This document shows, piece by piece, positions 9,286 through 18,268 of a stretch of DNA of 64,000 nucleotides (within the stretch, counting starts at the first letter, position 1; every line of letters starts with the position of its first letter). The notes under the pieces are model-generated. The model did no database searches and was not told the DNA's origin. It saw only the letters and a program-made list of their open reading frames with translations. A program made the translations under genes and the position numbers. This DNA comes from DASQZK01 sp963771005 (GTDB taxonomy: Bacteria > Bacteroidota > Bacteroidia > Bacteroidales > GCA-2748055): the NCBI GenBank assembly GCA_963771005.1, contig CAVYRO010000008.1:310001-374000 (forward strand). Reading direction: 5' to 3'.

Positions 9286-11640
9286 TTAATCTTCGTCTGT
9301 GTCAAGCTCATCAATAAGAATGATCTTCTCCTCGAGCAGCTTGATCTTTTCCCTGGCGCTGGATATTTTATGCTCAAAATCGCGGACCATGGAATCGGCA
9401 TTCTCTGAATTTGCAAAAAAACCGATATTATTCTCCCAAAGGCTGATGTCACTCCGGAGTTGTTGCAGTTTGTTCATGAGTTTTTCACGTTCGAATCTCA
9501 TTTTAATCCCGGGACGTGGTTTCTGCCTGATATTATCGAGCTTATTCCTGAATTTGAGCATATTCTTCTTATGATCGTCCATCTCGAGATTGTCGTAATG
9601 CTGGTTGATGGCTTCCCTGTAATTCTGCATGATCTCGTCCTTCTTTTCAAAAGGCACGAAGCCAATCTCTGACCATCTCCGCTGAAAATCATTAAGTTGT
9701 TTCAGGTTAAGTTTTTGATTGTCGTCAAGTTCGAAATTTTTGATCTCTTCGATAAGTGCTTCCTTGGACGCCAGGTTTTTCTCATAGGTTGTGTCGATCT
9801 TGGAGAAGAAGTCGGCTTTGCGGTTGAAAAACCGGTCGCACGCGGCACGGAACCGTTTCCATATATCATCGCTGAATTTGCGGGGTACCGGACCGATACT
9901 CTTCCATTTCTTCTGGAGCCTGATCAGTTCATCCGTAGTACTTTTCCAGTCACTGCTGTTTTGGAGGGCTTCTGCCTGGACGCAAAGATCGAGTTTTTGC
10001 TGGAGATGATTCTGCTGTTCCTCCATATTCTGGGCGTAAAATTCCCTTTTCTTCTCGAAAAACAAGTCGCAGGCAGCCCGGAACCGGGCGTAGATCCGGT
10101 TATTATCCTTTTTAGGGGCGAACCCTATGGTTTTCCATACCTTCTGGAGCTCGAACATATCCCCGGTCTTCCTGACCCATTCATCGTGATTTTCAGGTTC
10201 GAGAGCGGCCAGCTCTTCAGCTTTTTCACACAGCACGGATTTGGATTCCAGGTTCTTTTTCTGAGTCTCTTTCAATTCCTGGTAGTACTGCTGATGTTTC
10301 TTATTGATCTTGGAAGTGGCGTCCTTGAAACGTTCCCAGATCTCGGTCCTTTTATCCTTGGGAACAGGGCCGATTTCCCGCCACTGATCGTGATATTTTT
10401 GTAATGTCTGAAAAGCGTTTACCACGTTTGGTTCCAGGAGAAGCGCCTCGGCTTTTTCACAAAGATCGAGCTTGGCTTCCATGTTCTTCTTCAGATCAAG
10501 GTCCCGGAGTTCCTTGTTGATCTTGATGTAATCGTAAAATTTCTCGACGTGATAATGATAGGTCTCCCACAGATCCTTCAGGCTTTGTTGGGGAACGACT
10601 CCGATGTCGTGCCATCTCTTCTGAAGCTCTCTGAATTCCTGGAAAGTTTTGTTGATAGATTCGTCCCGGTTCACGAGATCACCGATCTCATCGATAATCT
10701 TATACTTTTCTTTCAGGTTGTTTTCCTTGTCGTCATCGTCCACCCTGGACTGGCCGGATTTAATATCCCTGTATTTTTTCAGGAGTTCCCTGAATCTTTG
10801 TTCTTCGGGGTCTTCACCTGATCCCTCCTCTGTTTCCACCCCGGCACCGGCATTCTCGTCCTGACCCTCCTCACCGGAGTGTTGCTTCTTATAGAATGCA
10901 ATTTTGATGGCTTCGACTTCGTTCCGTATATCCGAAATATTTTTGCCCGAGATCAGATCATCGAGCATTCCGACGAGATCCTCCCTGCTAAGAAGATTGT
11001 AATTGACGGATTCCCCTGCAGGGGTTTTATCCGGAGTCTGGGTTTTTCCGGAGGAATTTTCTCTGGCCCCGGGTATTTCACCCCGGGTCTCGACAGGTTT
11101 AGCAGCCGGCTTATTTTTGCCGGAGGCCGCCGGTTCTTCTTCCTTCAATAATTTTTTTTCCGGAACAGGTTCTTCTTCAGGAATCGGCTCTGATTCCGGA
11201 ACGGGCTCTGATTCCGGAACGGGTTTTTCCTGCGGAACGGGTACTTCCTCCGGAATGGGTACTTCCCGGGGTTCAGGTTCCTGATCAGCTTCAGGGTCTG
11301 CGGTGGCAGCGGGGGAATCTTCATCCCCCGAAATTTCTTCAGCGGGACCTTCATCACGGATCATACTGCCCTCAGCATCATCTCCCGGTTGAGATGCATC
11401 CTCAGCATCCTTTTCCGGACGGGAGTTCGGAGTGTTTTCCGCATCAGCGGGTTCCTGGATCTCTCCCGCGGATTCCGGATTCTTATTTTTACCGGGATTT
11501 TCATCTCCGGTTTTTTCCCGGGAAATTTCATTTTCACCGGATTCGACAGAATCGCCCGAATTTCCTTCAATATCAATATTTTCAGCTTCCTCGCTGAACG
11601 GTTCATTACGAACAGAGTGTCTGGGATCTTTTATATTCAT
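9286..11640 (-). CDS. DUF349 repeat protein with acidic, proline-rich N-terminal region
   Basis: A 784-residue protein of unknown biochemical role. Residues 1 to about 210 are low-complexity and strongly acidic, with Pro-Val-Pro-Glu-type short repeats (about 125-165) and no predicted fold. The remainder carries at least five DUF349 units, each marked by a (R/K)W..IG.VP signature: RWHDIGVVP, QWREIGPVP, VWKTIGFAP, KWKSIGPVP and RWSEIGFVP. The units are predicted to be helical and coiled-coil rich. There is no signal peptide, so it is probably cytoplasmic. DUF349 proteins are common in Bacteroidota; I cannot assign a function. The first ATG after the upstream stop is taken as the start. Confidence 0.85.
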   Translation of the reverse strand: MNIKDPRHSVRNEPFSEEAENIDIEGNSGDSVESGENEISREKTGDENPGKNKNPESAGEIQEPADAENTPNSRPEKDAEDASQPGDDAEGSMIRDEGPAEEISGDEDSPAATADPEADQEPEPREVPIPEEVPVPQEKPVPESEPVPESEPIPEEEPVPEKKLLKEEEPAASGKNKPAAKPVETRGEIPGARENSSGKTQTPDKTPAGESVNYNLLSREDLVGMLDDLISGKNISDIRNEVEAIKIAFYKKQHSGEEGQDENAGAGVETEEGSGEDPEEQRFRELLKKYRDIKSGQSRVDDDDKENNLKEKYKIIDEIGDLVNRDESINKTFQEFRELQKRWHDIGVVPQQSLKDLWETYHYHVEKFYDYIKINKELRDLDLKKNMEAKLDLCEKAEALLLEPNVVNAFQTLQKYHDQWREIGPVPKDKRTEIWERFKDATSKINKKHQQYYQELKETQKKNLESKSVLCEKAEELAALEPENHDEWVRKTGDMFELQKVWKTIGFAPKKDNNRIYARFRAACDLFFEKKREFYAQNMEEQQNHLQQKLDLCVQAEALQNSSDWKSTTDELIRLQKKWKSIGPVPRKFSDDIWKRFRAACDRFFNRKADFFSKIDTTYEKNLASKEALIEEIKNFELDDNQKLNLKQLNDFQRRWSEIGFVPFEKKDEIMQNYREAINQHYDNLEMDDHKKNMLKFRNKLDNIRQKPRPGIKMRFEREKLMNKLQQLRSDISLWENNIGFFANSENADSMVRDFEHKISSAREKIKLLEEKIILIDELDTDED

Positions 11641-11966
11641 AGGAAATCATTTTTTCCTCATTAGATTAGGATTCACTAATGTACCACATTCTGATTCTGT
11701 TTCAAACGATTTTATAAACTATCCCTAAATCCGGATCATATATCAGAAGGGAAGACATTTTTTTATTAGTGATAAAAATTCCGGGAGCTATAAAAACCAA
11801 AGAATCATTTATATAGATTTCTCCTCCCTGACGAAACAACGTGTAGAAACAAAAGTTTAGTTTTGTCATATTTCTTTCAACAGCCTGAATAAAAGGGAAA
11901 AACTGCTCCTTTGAGAAGAGCAGCTTTTCAATTAAACCAAAAACCAATGATAAATTACAGTGACCC
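11641..11966. other. Intergenic gap between hsp20 and the DUF349 gene
   Basis: A 326-bp AT-rich stretch. It holds the upstream region of the DUF349 gene and the probable hsp20 terminator at 11898-11924. An 81-codon minus-strand ORF at 11702-11947 has no recognisable family, and its frame overlaps the hairpin; I do not call it a gene. Confidence 0.5.
11898..11924 (-). terminator. Probable rho-independent terminator after hsp20
   Basis: On the minus strand, CTGCTC and GAGCAG pair around a 9-nt loop and are followed by TTTTTCCCTTTT. It is about 45 nt past the hsp20 stop codon. Confidence 0.55.
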
Positions 11967-12401
11967 TTAAGAAATGCTTATCTCTCTGGGACCTTTGTCG
12001 ATGGCTTCATCTTTTTTGGGGAGAAGGACTTTAAGAATACCATTCTCCATTGAAGCCTCAATTTTTTCCGTATCCACAGTTTCGGGGAGTCTGAAGTTCC
12101 TTTCAAAAGAACCAAAATCAAATTCCCTGCGGGTGAAATCCCGCGTGACTTTTGCTTCTTCCTTTTCTTCTCTGGAAATGGTCAGCATGTTTTTTTCAAT
12201 GTGCATGTTGATATCCGATTTGTTCACACCGGGTACCGCCATGAGAAGGGTAAACGATTCATTGTTCTCCGATATGTTAACCTTCGGGGAGATTCCGGAG
12301 GCGGACTCACCGAAAAAATCATTCATGAGATCGGGAAATCCGTAATCATGAGCTTTCCTGGCTACATGACCGTTGTTGTTATAAACTCTTAAAAGTGTCA
12401 T
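11967..12401 (-). CDS. Small heat-shock protein, Hsp20/alpha-crystallin family
   Basis: ATP-independent holding chaperone that binds unfolding proteins. The 144 residues have a short N-terminal arm and an alpha-crystallin domain at about 40-135, with the family hallmarks VPGVNKSDINMHIE, FERNFRLPETVDTEKIEASMENGIL (the A..NG.L signature) and a C-terminal tail with the I-x-I-type motif EISIS. The length is standard. It is monocistronic, with a terminator hairpin downstream. The upstream region holds a sigma-54-like element and repeated TATGACAT sequences (separate entries), which suggests stress-dependent control. Confidence 0.93.
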   Translation of the reverse strand: MTLLRVYNNNGHVARKAHDYGFPDLMNDFFGESASGISPKVNISENNESFTLLMAVPGVNKSDINMHIEKNMLTISREEKEEAKVTRDFTRREFDFGSFERNFRLPETVDTEKIEASMENGILKVLLPKKDEAIDKGPREISIS

Positions 12402-12448
12402 TTTTTTAATTTTTATCTGGTTAAATAATTATTTTCTGATATCACTTT

Positions 12449-12465
12449 TTCAAATCATATGCCAA
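12449..12465 (-). promoter_or_regulatory. Sigma-54-like promoter element upstream of hsp20
   Basis: The minus strand reads TTGGCATATGATTTGAA, close to the sigma-54 pattern TGGCAC-N5-TTGCW. The -24 GG is present and the spacing is right, but the -12 GC is GA. It would place the transcription start about 40 nt before the hsp20 ATG. The imperfect -12 keeps confidence low. Confidence 0.35.
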
Positions 12466-12481
12466 TGCTTTTTCAGGGATT

Positions 12482-12550
12482 TATGACATGAAAAAACAGC
12501 AGTTTTATGACATTACGTCAGGCTGTATGGAGTTTGTATGTCATTATGTC
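12482..12550. promoter_or_regulatory. Cluster of TATGACAT / ATGTCA sites upstream of hsp20
   Basis: TATGACAT occurs at 12482-12489 and 12506-12513. ATGTCAT (12538-12544) and ATGTC (12546-12550) are in the opposite orientation, and TGACATTACGTCA spans the second site. Their position 20-90 bp upstream of the sigma-54-like element is where enhancer-binding activator sites usually lie. The role is inferred from position only. Confidence 0.35.
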
Positions 12551-12713
12551 GTGAAAGAGGAACACGGATCTGGAAGAATTTGGTGATTTGGTGAAGAGGA
12601 AGAGGAAGAGGAACACGGATTTGACGGATTCCGATGGCTATCGGAACGGATTTTCACGGATAAAGATTTTTAACCTACCTAACCTACCTGAAACCACTTG
12701 AAACATAATTATT

Positions 12714-12799
12714 AAACCCGGGGTTTCGATGCGTGCGTCCTCCTTACCACGGGCGTAACCGTGGCTAATACAATGGATCCCCTCCGGGGAAAAGGATCT
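12714..12799. repeat. REP-like cluster of short palindromes
   Basis: Three palindromes in a row: AAACCCGGGGTTT (12714-12726), CCACGG-6 nt-CCGTGG (12747-12764) and CCCC-3 nt-GGGG set inside a GGATCC/GGATCT pair (12775-12799). This looks like a repetitive extragenic palindromic unit. It is surrounded by mosaic low-complexity repeats between hsp20 and trmD. Confidence 0.5.
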
Positions 12800-12873
12800 T
12801 CTAAAACGAACAACCTAAAACAATTAAATTTGCGATCATCCGTCAAAATCCGTTTCAATCCGCGTTCCTCTTC

Positions 12874-12952
12874 TCTCAAACCATCTCAAACGATCTCAAA
12901 CCATTTCAAACCACTTCAAACCACTTCAAACCACTTCAAACCATTTCAAACA
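12874..12952. repeat. 10-bp periodic repeat (CTCAAACCAT type)
   Basis: Eight consecutive 10-bp units of the form YTCAAACCAN (variants ctcaaacgat, ttcaaaccac). The period is strictly 10 bp. The same unit recurs at 16.6-17.3 kb and, in the opposite orientation, at 27.76-27.83 kb. It lies 55 bp upstream of trmD. Confidence 0.85.
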
Positions 12953-13006
12953 ATCCGTGTTCCTCTTCCCAGACCCAATTAATCCCGTACATTTGTATTT
13001 AAAAAA

Positions 13007-13711
13007 ATGAGAATAGATATAATCACCGTCCTTCCCGGGCTGCTTCACGGCCCCCTGGATCACTCCATCATTAAGAGAGCGCGGGAGGCCGGTCTGGCCG
13101 AGATCGAAGTTCATGACCTGAGGGAGTATTCGACCGACAAGCACCGCAGTGTCGACGATTATGCTTTCAGCGGTGAGGCCGGCATGGTTATGAGCATTGA
13201 ACCCATCGACAGGGCCATCACCAGTCTGAAATCTCAACGCGAATACGATGAGATCATTTATACCTCGCCCGACGGACAGCTTTTCGACCAGAAGACGGCT
13301 AACCGGCTTTCAACCTATAAGAATATAATCATCCTGTGCGGGCATTACAAAGGAGTGGACCAGCGTGTGAGGGATCATCTCATTACCATGGAGATCTCCA
13401 TAGGCAATTATGTTATGACGGGAGGTGAACTGGCAGCTGCAGTGATCACCGACTGCATGGTCCGGCTTATTCCCGGTGCGATCTCCGATGAAGCCTCGGC
13501 ACTGAGTGATTCATTCCAGGACGGGCTGCTTTCACCGGTTGTATACACCAGGCCGGCCGAATACAAAGGATGGAAGGTCCCTGAAATACTCGTATCAGGC
13601 AACACCCGGCTGATCGAGGAATGGAAACTTAAGAATGCCATCGAAAGAACCCGTAAACTGAGGCCGGATCTTCTCACCGATGAGGACTACCAGGATTTGG
13701 CTGACCGGTGA
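13007..13711 (+). CDS. trmD: tRNA (guanine-N1)-methyltransferase TrmD
   Basis: Methylates G37 next to the anticodon using S-adenosylmethionine, preventing +1 slippage during translation. The 234-residue SPOUT-fold enzyme shows MRIDIITVLPGLL at the start, DDYAFSGEAGMVM, the trefoil-knot cofactor loops IILCGHYKGVDQRV and EISIGNYVMTGGELAA, and the C-terminal RPAEYKGWKVPEIL segment that touches tRNA. The length is normal. Its last 25 bp overlap the 3' end of the convergent addB-like gene, so there is no room for a bidirectional terminator. Confidence 0.96.
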   Translation: MRIDIITVLPGLLHGPLDHSIIKRAREAGLAEIEVHDLREYSTDKHRSVDDYAFSGEAGMVMSIEPIDRAITSLKSQREYDEIIYTSPDGQLFDQKTANRLSTYKNIIILCGHYKGVDQRVRDHLITMEISIGNYVMTGGELAAAVITDCMVRLIPGAISDEASALSDSFQDGLLSPVVYTRPAEYKGWKVPEILVSGNTRLIEEWKLKNAIERTRKLRPDLLTDEDYQDLADR

Positions 13712-16578
13712 CATATTGCGGCATACGGACACCAGACACAGCGTTTTTCATCGTCGGTTTGGATGAAAGGAACATCGGGTGAAAACAATCCTGTAAGCAG
13801 ACTGACAAAATGTTCGCCGAATTCATCCCCTATCTCCCTGAAATTAGACAGGGGACGACCAACCTCCCGTCCTTCCTTAAAAATAATATCGGGCGTATAA
13901 TTCTCCCCGAAGATCTTACCCGCCACTACAAGCCCGGGTCTGATTACATGATATTCCGTTTTGCGGCTGTAAATCCAGGAATAGATGAAGGTCTGTAACA
14001 CGGCCCTGTATTTACCGTTAGCCGGCCAGGTATCACGCTCGAACAATCGGGCGACGGAGGTAATGGCATTTTCCACTCTCCCGGTTTTATAATCAAGAAT
14101 GTGCATGCCTTCGCCCCGCTCTTCCCTGCGGTCGATCGTTCCCCCGATACGAATCCCTTCCGGCACATCATCCGTTTCCAGGAGAACTTCCACTTTTTCC
14201 TCCAGCGCCATTATCCGGAAAGGTGTATTTCCCCTGTCTTTCTGCAAAATGCCTTCCACCATTTTCCGTATCACCTCGTAAACAATGATGTTCCTCCCCT
14301 CTGGCGCCGTGCCCTGGGGATCCCCGTCCCGGTAATATTCTTCGCTGAAAGCCTGATCGAGACGCTTCCTTATGTTCCCCTCCTGCATGATCGTGTTCAG
14401 ATCGGCGGTGGTCAGCTCCCGCCCGAGGTAAGGTTTATACAGCAATTCCATGGTTTTGTGCAAAAGGATACCGAATACGGGGGCGTCGATATCTTCCGAA
14501 ACTTCTTCTTCCTCCCTCATGCCGGCTATATATGTAAAATAAAACCGTAGCGGGCAATCCAGATAAGTCGTTACCGAGGTAGGCGACAAATTTCGGGATC
14601 CCCCTCCCTTGAATGCAGACAGAGCCGCCATTACTTCCGCTGTTTTGGGGATGGTAATGGGCACTGGCGTTCTTTCCCCGATCCTGAACGATACCGTCCC
14701 GAACCGGATATTGTAATCAAAGAGGTACTTAAGCTGGTAAATGTATCTTCCCGGTTCACCCGAACTCAAACCGTTCGTCCTGCTGTTGTACATGATATCC
14801 ACATGTTCCGCACGCTGCAGAAGACGATAAAAATAATAGGCATAAATAGCATCCTTATCTTCGCGTGTCGGGATTCCGAAGGCATACCTGAGGTTGGCGG
14901 GGATACAGGATACCTGGTTCCCGGATGCGGGCATGACTCCGTCATTCAGGGACAGGAATACCAGGTTGGTGAAATCCAAAAGCCTCGTCTCGAGGATCCC
15001 CATGACCTGGATTCCCTGCAGAGGCTCGCCTTCGAAGGGGATCCTCGAATTATTCATCAGCTTCCGGAAGAGACGGATGAAGGTCTCGAAGCCGGCTTCA
15101 GGAGGGGCGGAAGCAAAAACCCGGCCCAGCTTATTCAGCCTGGTCCTGATATGAAAAATAAATTCCTTCTCGAGCAGGAAGCGGTCTCCTCCTTCCTCCG
15201 GCATGATGGCTTCCCTAAGAAGTATATCGAGCAGATCCGAGAGATAAGCTATCATTTCCGGTGCAGTACGCGTCCTCCGGAAAATCGCCGTAAATAATTC
15301 ATTGTCCTGGAAAAAAGCGGGATCGATATAGATCATGTTACGGTTATTAATATCGGCCGATTTTGCTTTCGCAGCATCACCGAGTATGGCTCCCGTATAC
15401 TGGTGGTTCAGAACCGACAGGACATCCCTGTAGTAAAAGCGTTCTCCCTTCTTACCGGTGCGGGATGAAATATTTCTCTGCAGACGGAGAAGATTATCTA
15501 TGAAACTGAACACCGGTGTATTCTTAAGCGGATACCCCATGGTGATGTTGAGTCCGGGAAGGCCGGCCGGAAGCGAGGTAAGAACCGGCTGCAACAGGTC
15601 TTCATCCCCCAGGATTACTGCTGTATCATGAAAAGCGGAGGCGGGAGGCATTTCCCTTTCCGAGAGAATTTCATGCAGTTTTTTGGTCTGAAGAACATCG
15701 GAAGGAAGATTGAAAATGCGGATATTTTTTGGTTTTGACAGGCCATTGAAATCCTCCGGAAAATCGTTGGGCGAGGGAAATTCTTCCAGGTTCCGTCGGA
15801 TGAACCTGCCCGCCTCCGCGATCTTCCCTTCGCTGTACTGCCGGTCGTAATCCCAGTAGAACTCACCTGTACCGGAATTGCGCAGATGCCTGAAGAGTTT
15901 TCTTTCTGCGGCACTGAGTGCGTTGAATCCGCATATGATCACCTTCGCGGCGTACATTTCAGGATATTGCCGGCGTTCTATGCATTCTGCCACTTCCCGG
16001 TATATCATTCCTTCATATCCTGTTTTCTTCTTACCAAGAACTTCCCGGAAACCGGTGTACAAAGGATAAAGAATTTTCCAAATCCCCAGGAAGGACTGCT
16101 GTTCCCGGCTGAGATCCTTACTATCGAAATGACTCCAGAACCGGTAGATCAATTCCTTTTGTTCCGGGCTGAGATAATCAAAAATGTTGTCAATCTCCTT
16201 GAGGTCCGACAGGTTACGGAAAAGATCTCCCGCATTCACAAGGTATTTGTCGATATCATTAAAATCGCTGATCATCATCTCACCCCAGTAATAAAATTCG
16301 TCATAGGGTTCGGGATGTGCCACAAGCCCGTTATATACGCTGTAAAGGTCGAAGTTCAGGTCTATGGGATCGGCATAGCTGAGGCCGGATAATTCTTCCA
16401 TGAAACTGTTGATGGTGCTGATCTTCGGCAGCCAGGCCGATCCCGGCAGGGCCTGCTGCAGGTAATGCCTGAAAAACACGCCCGCCCTGCGATTTGGAAA
16501 TAAAATATGTTGCTCCTCCAGTGTCTCCCCGAATTTTTCAGTTAGATATACGGCCAGGGTATTAAGAAATGCTTTCAT
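13687..16578 (-). CDS. AddB-like PD-(D/E)XK nuclease / inactive-helicase subunit
   Basis: A 963-residue partner of the AddA-like helicase, expected to act in double-strand break end processing before RecA loading. The N-terminus resembles a degenerate UvrD-like helicase fold (HILFPNRRAGVFFRHYL at about 25). The C-terminus is a RecB-family nuclease with GTIDRREERGEGMHILDYKTG carrying the Asp and Asp-x-Lys active-site residues. One Cys in YLDCPLRFYF and a C-x2-C-x5-C group near the end (RCVWCPYAAICH) match the four-Cys iron-sulphur staple of AddB nucleases. It is on the same strand as the AddA-like gene, separated by a radical SAM gene and a 740-bp repeat tract. Its 3' end overlaps trmD by 25 bp. 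Confidence 0.88.
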   Translation of the reverse strand: MKAFLNTLAVYLTEKFGETLEEQHILFPNRRAGVFFRHYLQQALPGSAWLPKISTINSFMEELSGLSYADPIDLNFDLYSVYNGLVAHPEPYDEFYYWGEMMISDFNDIDKYLVNAGDLFRNLSDLKEIDNIFDYLSPEQKELIYRFWSHFDSKDLSREQQSFLGIWKILYPLYTGFREVLGKKKTGYEGMIYREVAECIERRQYPEMYAAKVIICGFNALSAAERKLFRHLRNSGTGEFYWDYDRQYSEGKIAEAGRFIRRNLEEFPSPNDFPEDFNGLSKPKNIRIFNLPSDVLQTKKLHEILSEREMPPASAFHDTAVILGDEDLLQPVLTSLPAGLPGLNITMGYPLKNTPVFSFIDNLLRLQRNISSRTGKKGERFYYRDVLSVLNHQYTGAILGDAAKAKSADINNRNMIYIDPAFFQDNELFTAIFRRTRTAPEMIAYLSDLLDILLREAIMPEEGGDRFLLEKEFIFHIRTRLNKLGRVFASAPPEAGFETFIRLFRKLMNNSRIPFEGEPLQGIQVMGILETRLLDFTNLVFLSLNDGVMPASGNQVSCIPANLRYAFGIPTREDKDAIYAYYFYRLLQRAEHVDIMYNSRTNGLSSGEPGRYIYQLKYLFDYNIRFGTVSFRIGERTPVPITIPKTAEVMAALSAFKGGGSRNLSPTSVTTYLDCPLRFYFTYIAGMREEEEVSEDIDAPVFGILLHKTMELLYKPYLGRELTTADLNTIMQEGNIRKRLDQAFSEEYYRDGDPQGTAPEGRNIIVYEVIRKMVEGILQKDRGNTPFRIMALEEKVEVLLETDDVPEGIRIGGTIDRREERGEGMHILDYKTGRVENAITSVARLFERDTWPANGKYRAVLQTFIYSWIYSRKTEYHVIRPGLVVAGKIFGENYTPDIIFKEGREVGRPLSNFREIGDEFGEHFVSLLTGLFSPDVPFIQTDDEKRCVWCPYAAICHRSAKSW

Positions 16579-16598
16579 GCTTTATAATTTTCTGCTGC

Positions 16599-16673
16599 AA
16601 ATGTTTGATGTTGTTTGAGATTGTTTGAAATGGTTTGATGTTGTTTGAAATGGTTTCAGATGGTTTAAACTCA
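16599..16673. repeat. 10-bp periodic repeat, opposite orientation
   Basis: Units of the form GTTTGANNTG (tgtttgatgt, tgtttgaaat) at about 10-bp spacing. This is the reverse complement of the CAAACCATTT units that follow at 16759-17292, so the two tracts form a long inverted pair. The tract ends in the TTCACCAAATCACCAA motif also seen at 27.85-27.96 kb. Confidence 0.7.
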
Positions 16674-16758
16674 ATTCACCAAATCACCAATTCACCAAAT
16701 TCTTCCGGCATCCGTTCCGATAGCTATATAGCCATGGGAATCTGCGTTCCTCTTCTCT

Positions 16759-17292
16759 TAAACCACCTCAAACCACCTCAAACCATTTCAATCAACCTCA
16801 AACAACTTTTTCTGTGATAATCTGTGTAATCTGTGGTGAAACTCCCTGAAACCATTTCAAACCATCTCAAACCACATCAAACCATTTCAAACAACCTCAA
16901 ACAACTTTTTCTGTGATAATCTGTGTAATCTGTGGTGAAACTCCCTGAAACCATTTCAAACAATCTCAAACCACATCAAACCATTTCAAACAATCTCAAA
17001 CAACTTTTTCTGTGATAATCTGTGTAATCTGTGGTGAAACTCCCTGAAACCATTTCAAACAATCTCAAACCACATCAAACCATTTCAAACAATCTCAAAC
17101 AACTTTTTCTGTGATAATCTGTGTAATCTGTGGTGAAACTCCCTGAAACCATTTCAAACAATCTCAAACCACATCAAACCATTTCAAACAATCTCAAACA
17201 ACTTTTTCTGTGATAATCTGTGTTATCTGTGGTGAAACTCCCTGAAACCATTTCAAACCATCTCAAACCACATCAAACCATTTCAAACAACT
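16759..17292. repeat. 99-bp tandem repeat array, five units, with 10-bp sub-period
   Basis: TCTGTGATAATCTGTGTAAT begins at 16811, 16910, 17009, 17108 and 17207, exactly 99 bp apart. Each unit carries this phrase, then TCTGTGGTGAAACTCCCTGA, then five or six 10-bp AAACCATTTC-type units. Sequence drift between units is very low, suggesting recent amplification. The array fills the 740-bp gap between the addB-like gene and the radical SAM gene. There are no ORFs, cas genes or unique spacers. Confidence 0.93.
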
Positions 17293-17317
17293 TAAGTGTT
17301 CTAAATTAATCTTCCCC

Positions 17318-18268
17318 TCAATCACCAAATTTCTTCCCCTGCCAAGTATCCCTTTCCTCCAGGATCTCCTCAAACCTTTGAAGGACCCGGTCATAACGAA
17401 GTCCCCAGCTCTCCCGGAGATTGTATTCCGACACTGTTTCGCCGGCTATCCTGTCGATAAGGATCCCCGGGTTCAGCCTCTCAACGATATCCGCCATAAT
17501 CCCCAGGTATTCATTCAGCCCGTATTCGGGATAATTGTCCGGCTGCCTTTTGAAATCCTCCCCCATTCTTGTCCCTTTAACAATCTGGAGCTGGTGAAAT
17601 TTCAATGAATGCAACGGAAGCGCTGAAAGTATGGCAGCCGAATCCATTATCCTGTCATAACCGTCACCGGGTAGACCCACGATCATATGCCCGCCGGTCC
17701 TGATCCCCCTCCCAGCCGTTTTCAAAATGGCGTCTGATGTTTCCTCAAAGGTATGCCCACGGTTGATTTTCTCCAGGGTATCATTGAAACACGATTCGAT
17801 GCCATATTCGACCGCCACATAATACTTTTCATTCAGCCCGGCCAGGAAATCCAGGATCCCATCATCGGTACAATCGGGCCGCGTGCCAATGACCAGGCCG
17901 ATGATCCCGGGAAAAGACAATGCCTCCCTGTAAATTTCCTTAAGTCTGTCCACGGGTCCGTAGGTATTCGAATAAGCCTGGAAATATGCAATATACGAAA
18001 CCGCCCTCCTGTATCTTATCCTGTGAAATTCCACTCCCTCTTCGATCTGTTGTCTGATATTTTTCTCAGGCATACAGTAAGAAGGGTTGAATGCATCATT
18101 ATTGCAGTACGTACACCCTCCCCTTCCACGGGTTCCATCCCGGTTCGGACAAGTAAACCCTGCATCGATGGCCAGCTTCTGCACCCTTCCGCCAAACTGC
18201 TTTCTCATGTAGCCGGTATAGGAATTGAAACGCCGGTCATTGTCCCATACGGGTCTTTCCTTCATCAT
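17318..18268 (-). CDS. Radical SAM protein, TIGR01212/YhcC family
   Basis: A 316-residue radical S-adenosylmethionine protein of unknown substrate. The iron-sulphur cluster region is CPNRDGTRGRGGCTYCNNDA, with the last two Cys in C-x2-C and a longer gap to the first, the spacing characteristic of the YhcC/TIGR01212 group. Further family features are IGTRPDCTDDGILDFL, VEYGIESCFNDTL and GGHMIVGLPGD. The start codon overlaps the end of the AddA-like gene by 4 bp, so the two are translationally coupled. This does not prove a shared function. Confidence 0.9.
   Translation of the reverse strand: MMKERPVWDNDRRFNSYTGYMRKQFGGRVQKLAIDAGFTCPNRDGTRGRGGCTYCNNDAFNPSYCMPEKNIRQQIEEGVEFHRIRYRRAVSYIAYFQAYSNTYGPVDRLKEIYREALSFPGIIGLVIGTRPDCTDDGILDFLAGLNEKYYVAVEYGIESCFNDTLEKINRGHTFEETSDAILKTAGRGIRTGGHMIVGLPGDGYDRIMDSAAILSALPLHSLKFHQLQIVKGTRMGEDFKRQPDNYPEYGLNEYLGIMADIVERLNPGILIDRIAGETVSEYNLRESWGLRYDRVLQRFEEILEERDTWQGKKFGD

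Noticed and set aside
11702..11947. 81-aa minus-strand gene
   Set aside because: No recognisable family, and it overlaps the hsp20 terminator hairpin.
16759..17292. CRISPR array
   Set aside because: The unit is 99 bp and the sequence between copies is itself repetitive, with no unique spacers and no cas genes in the window.
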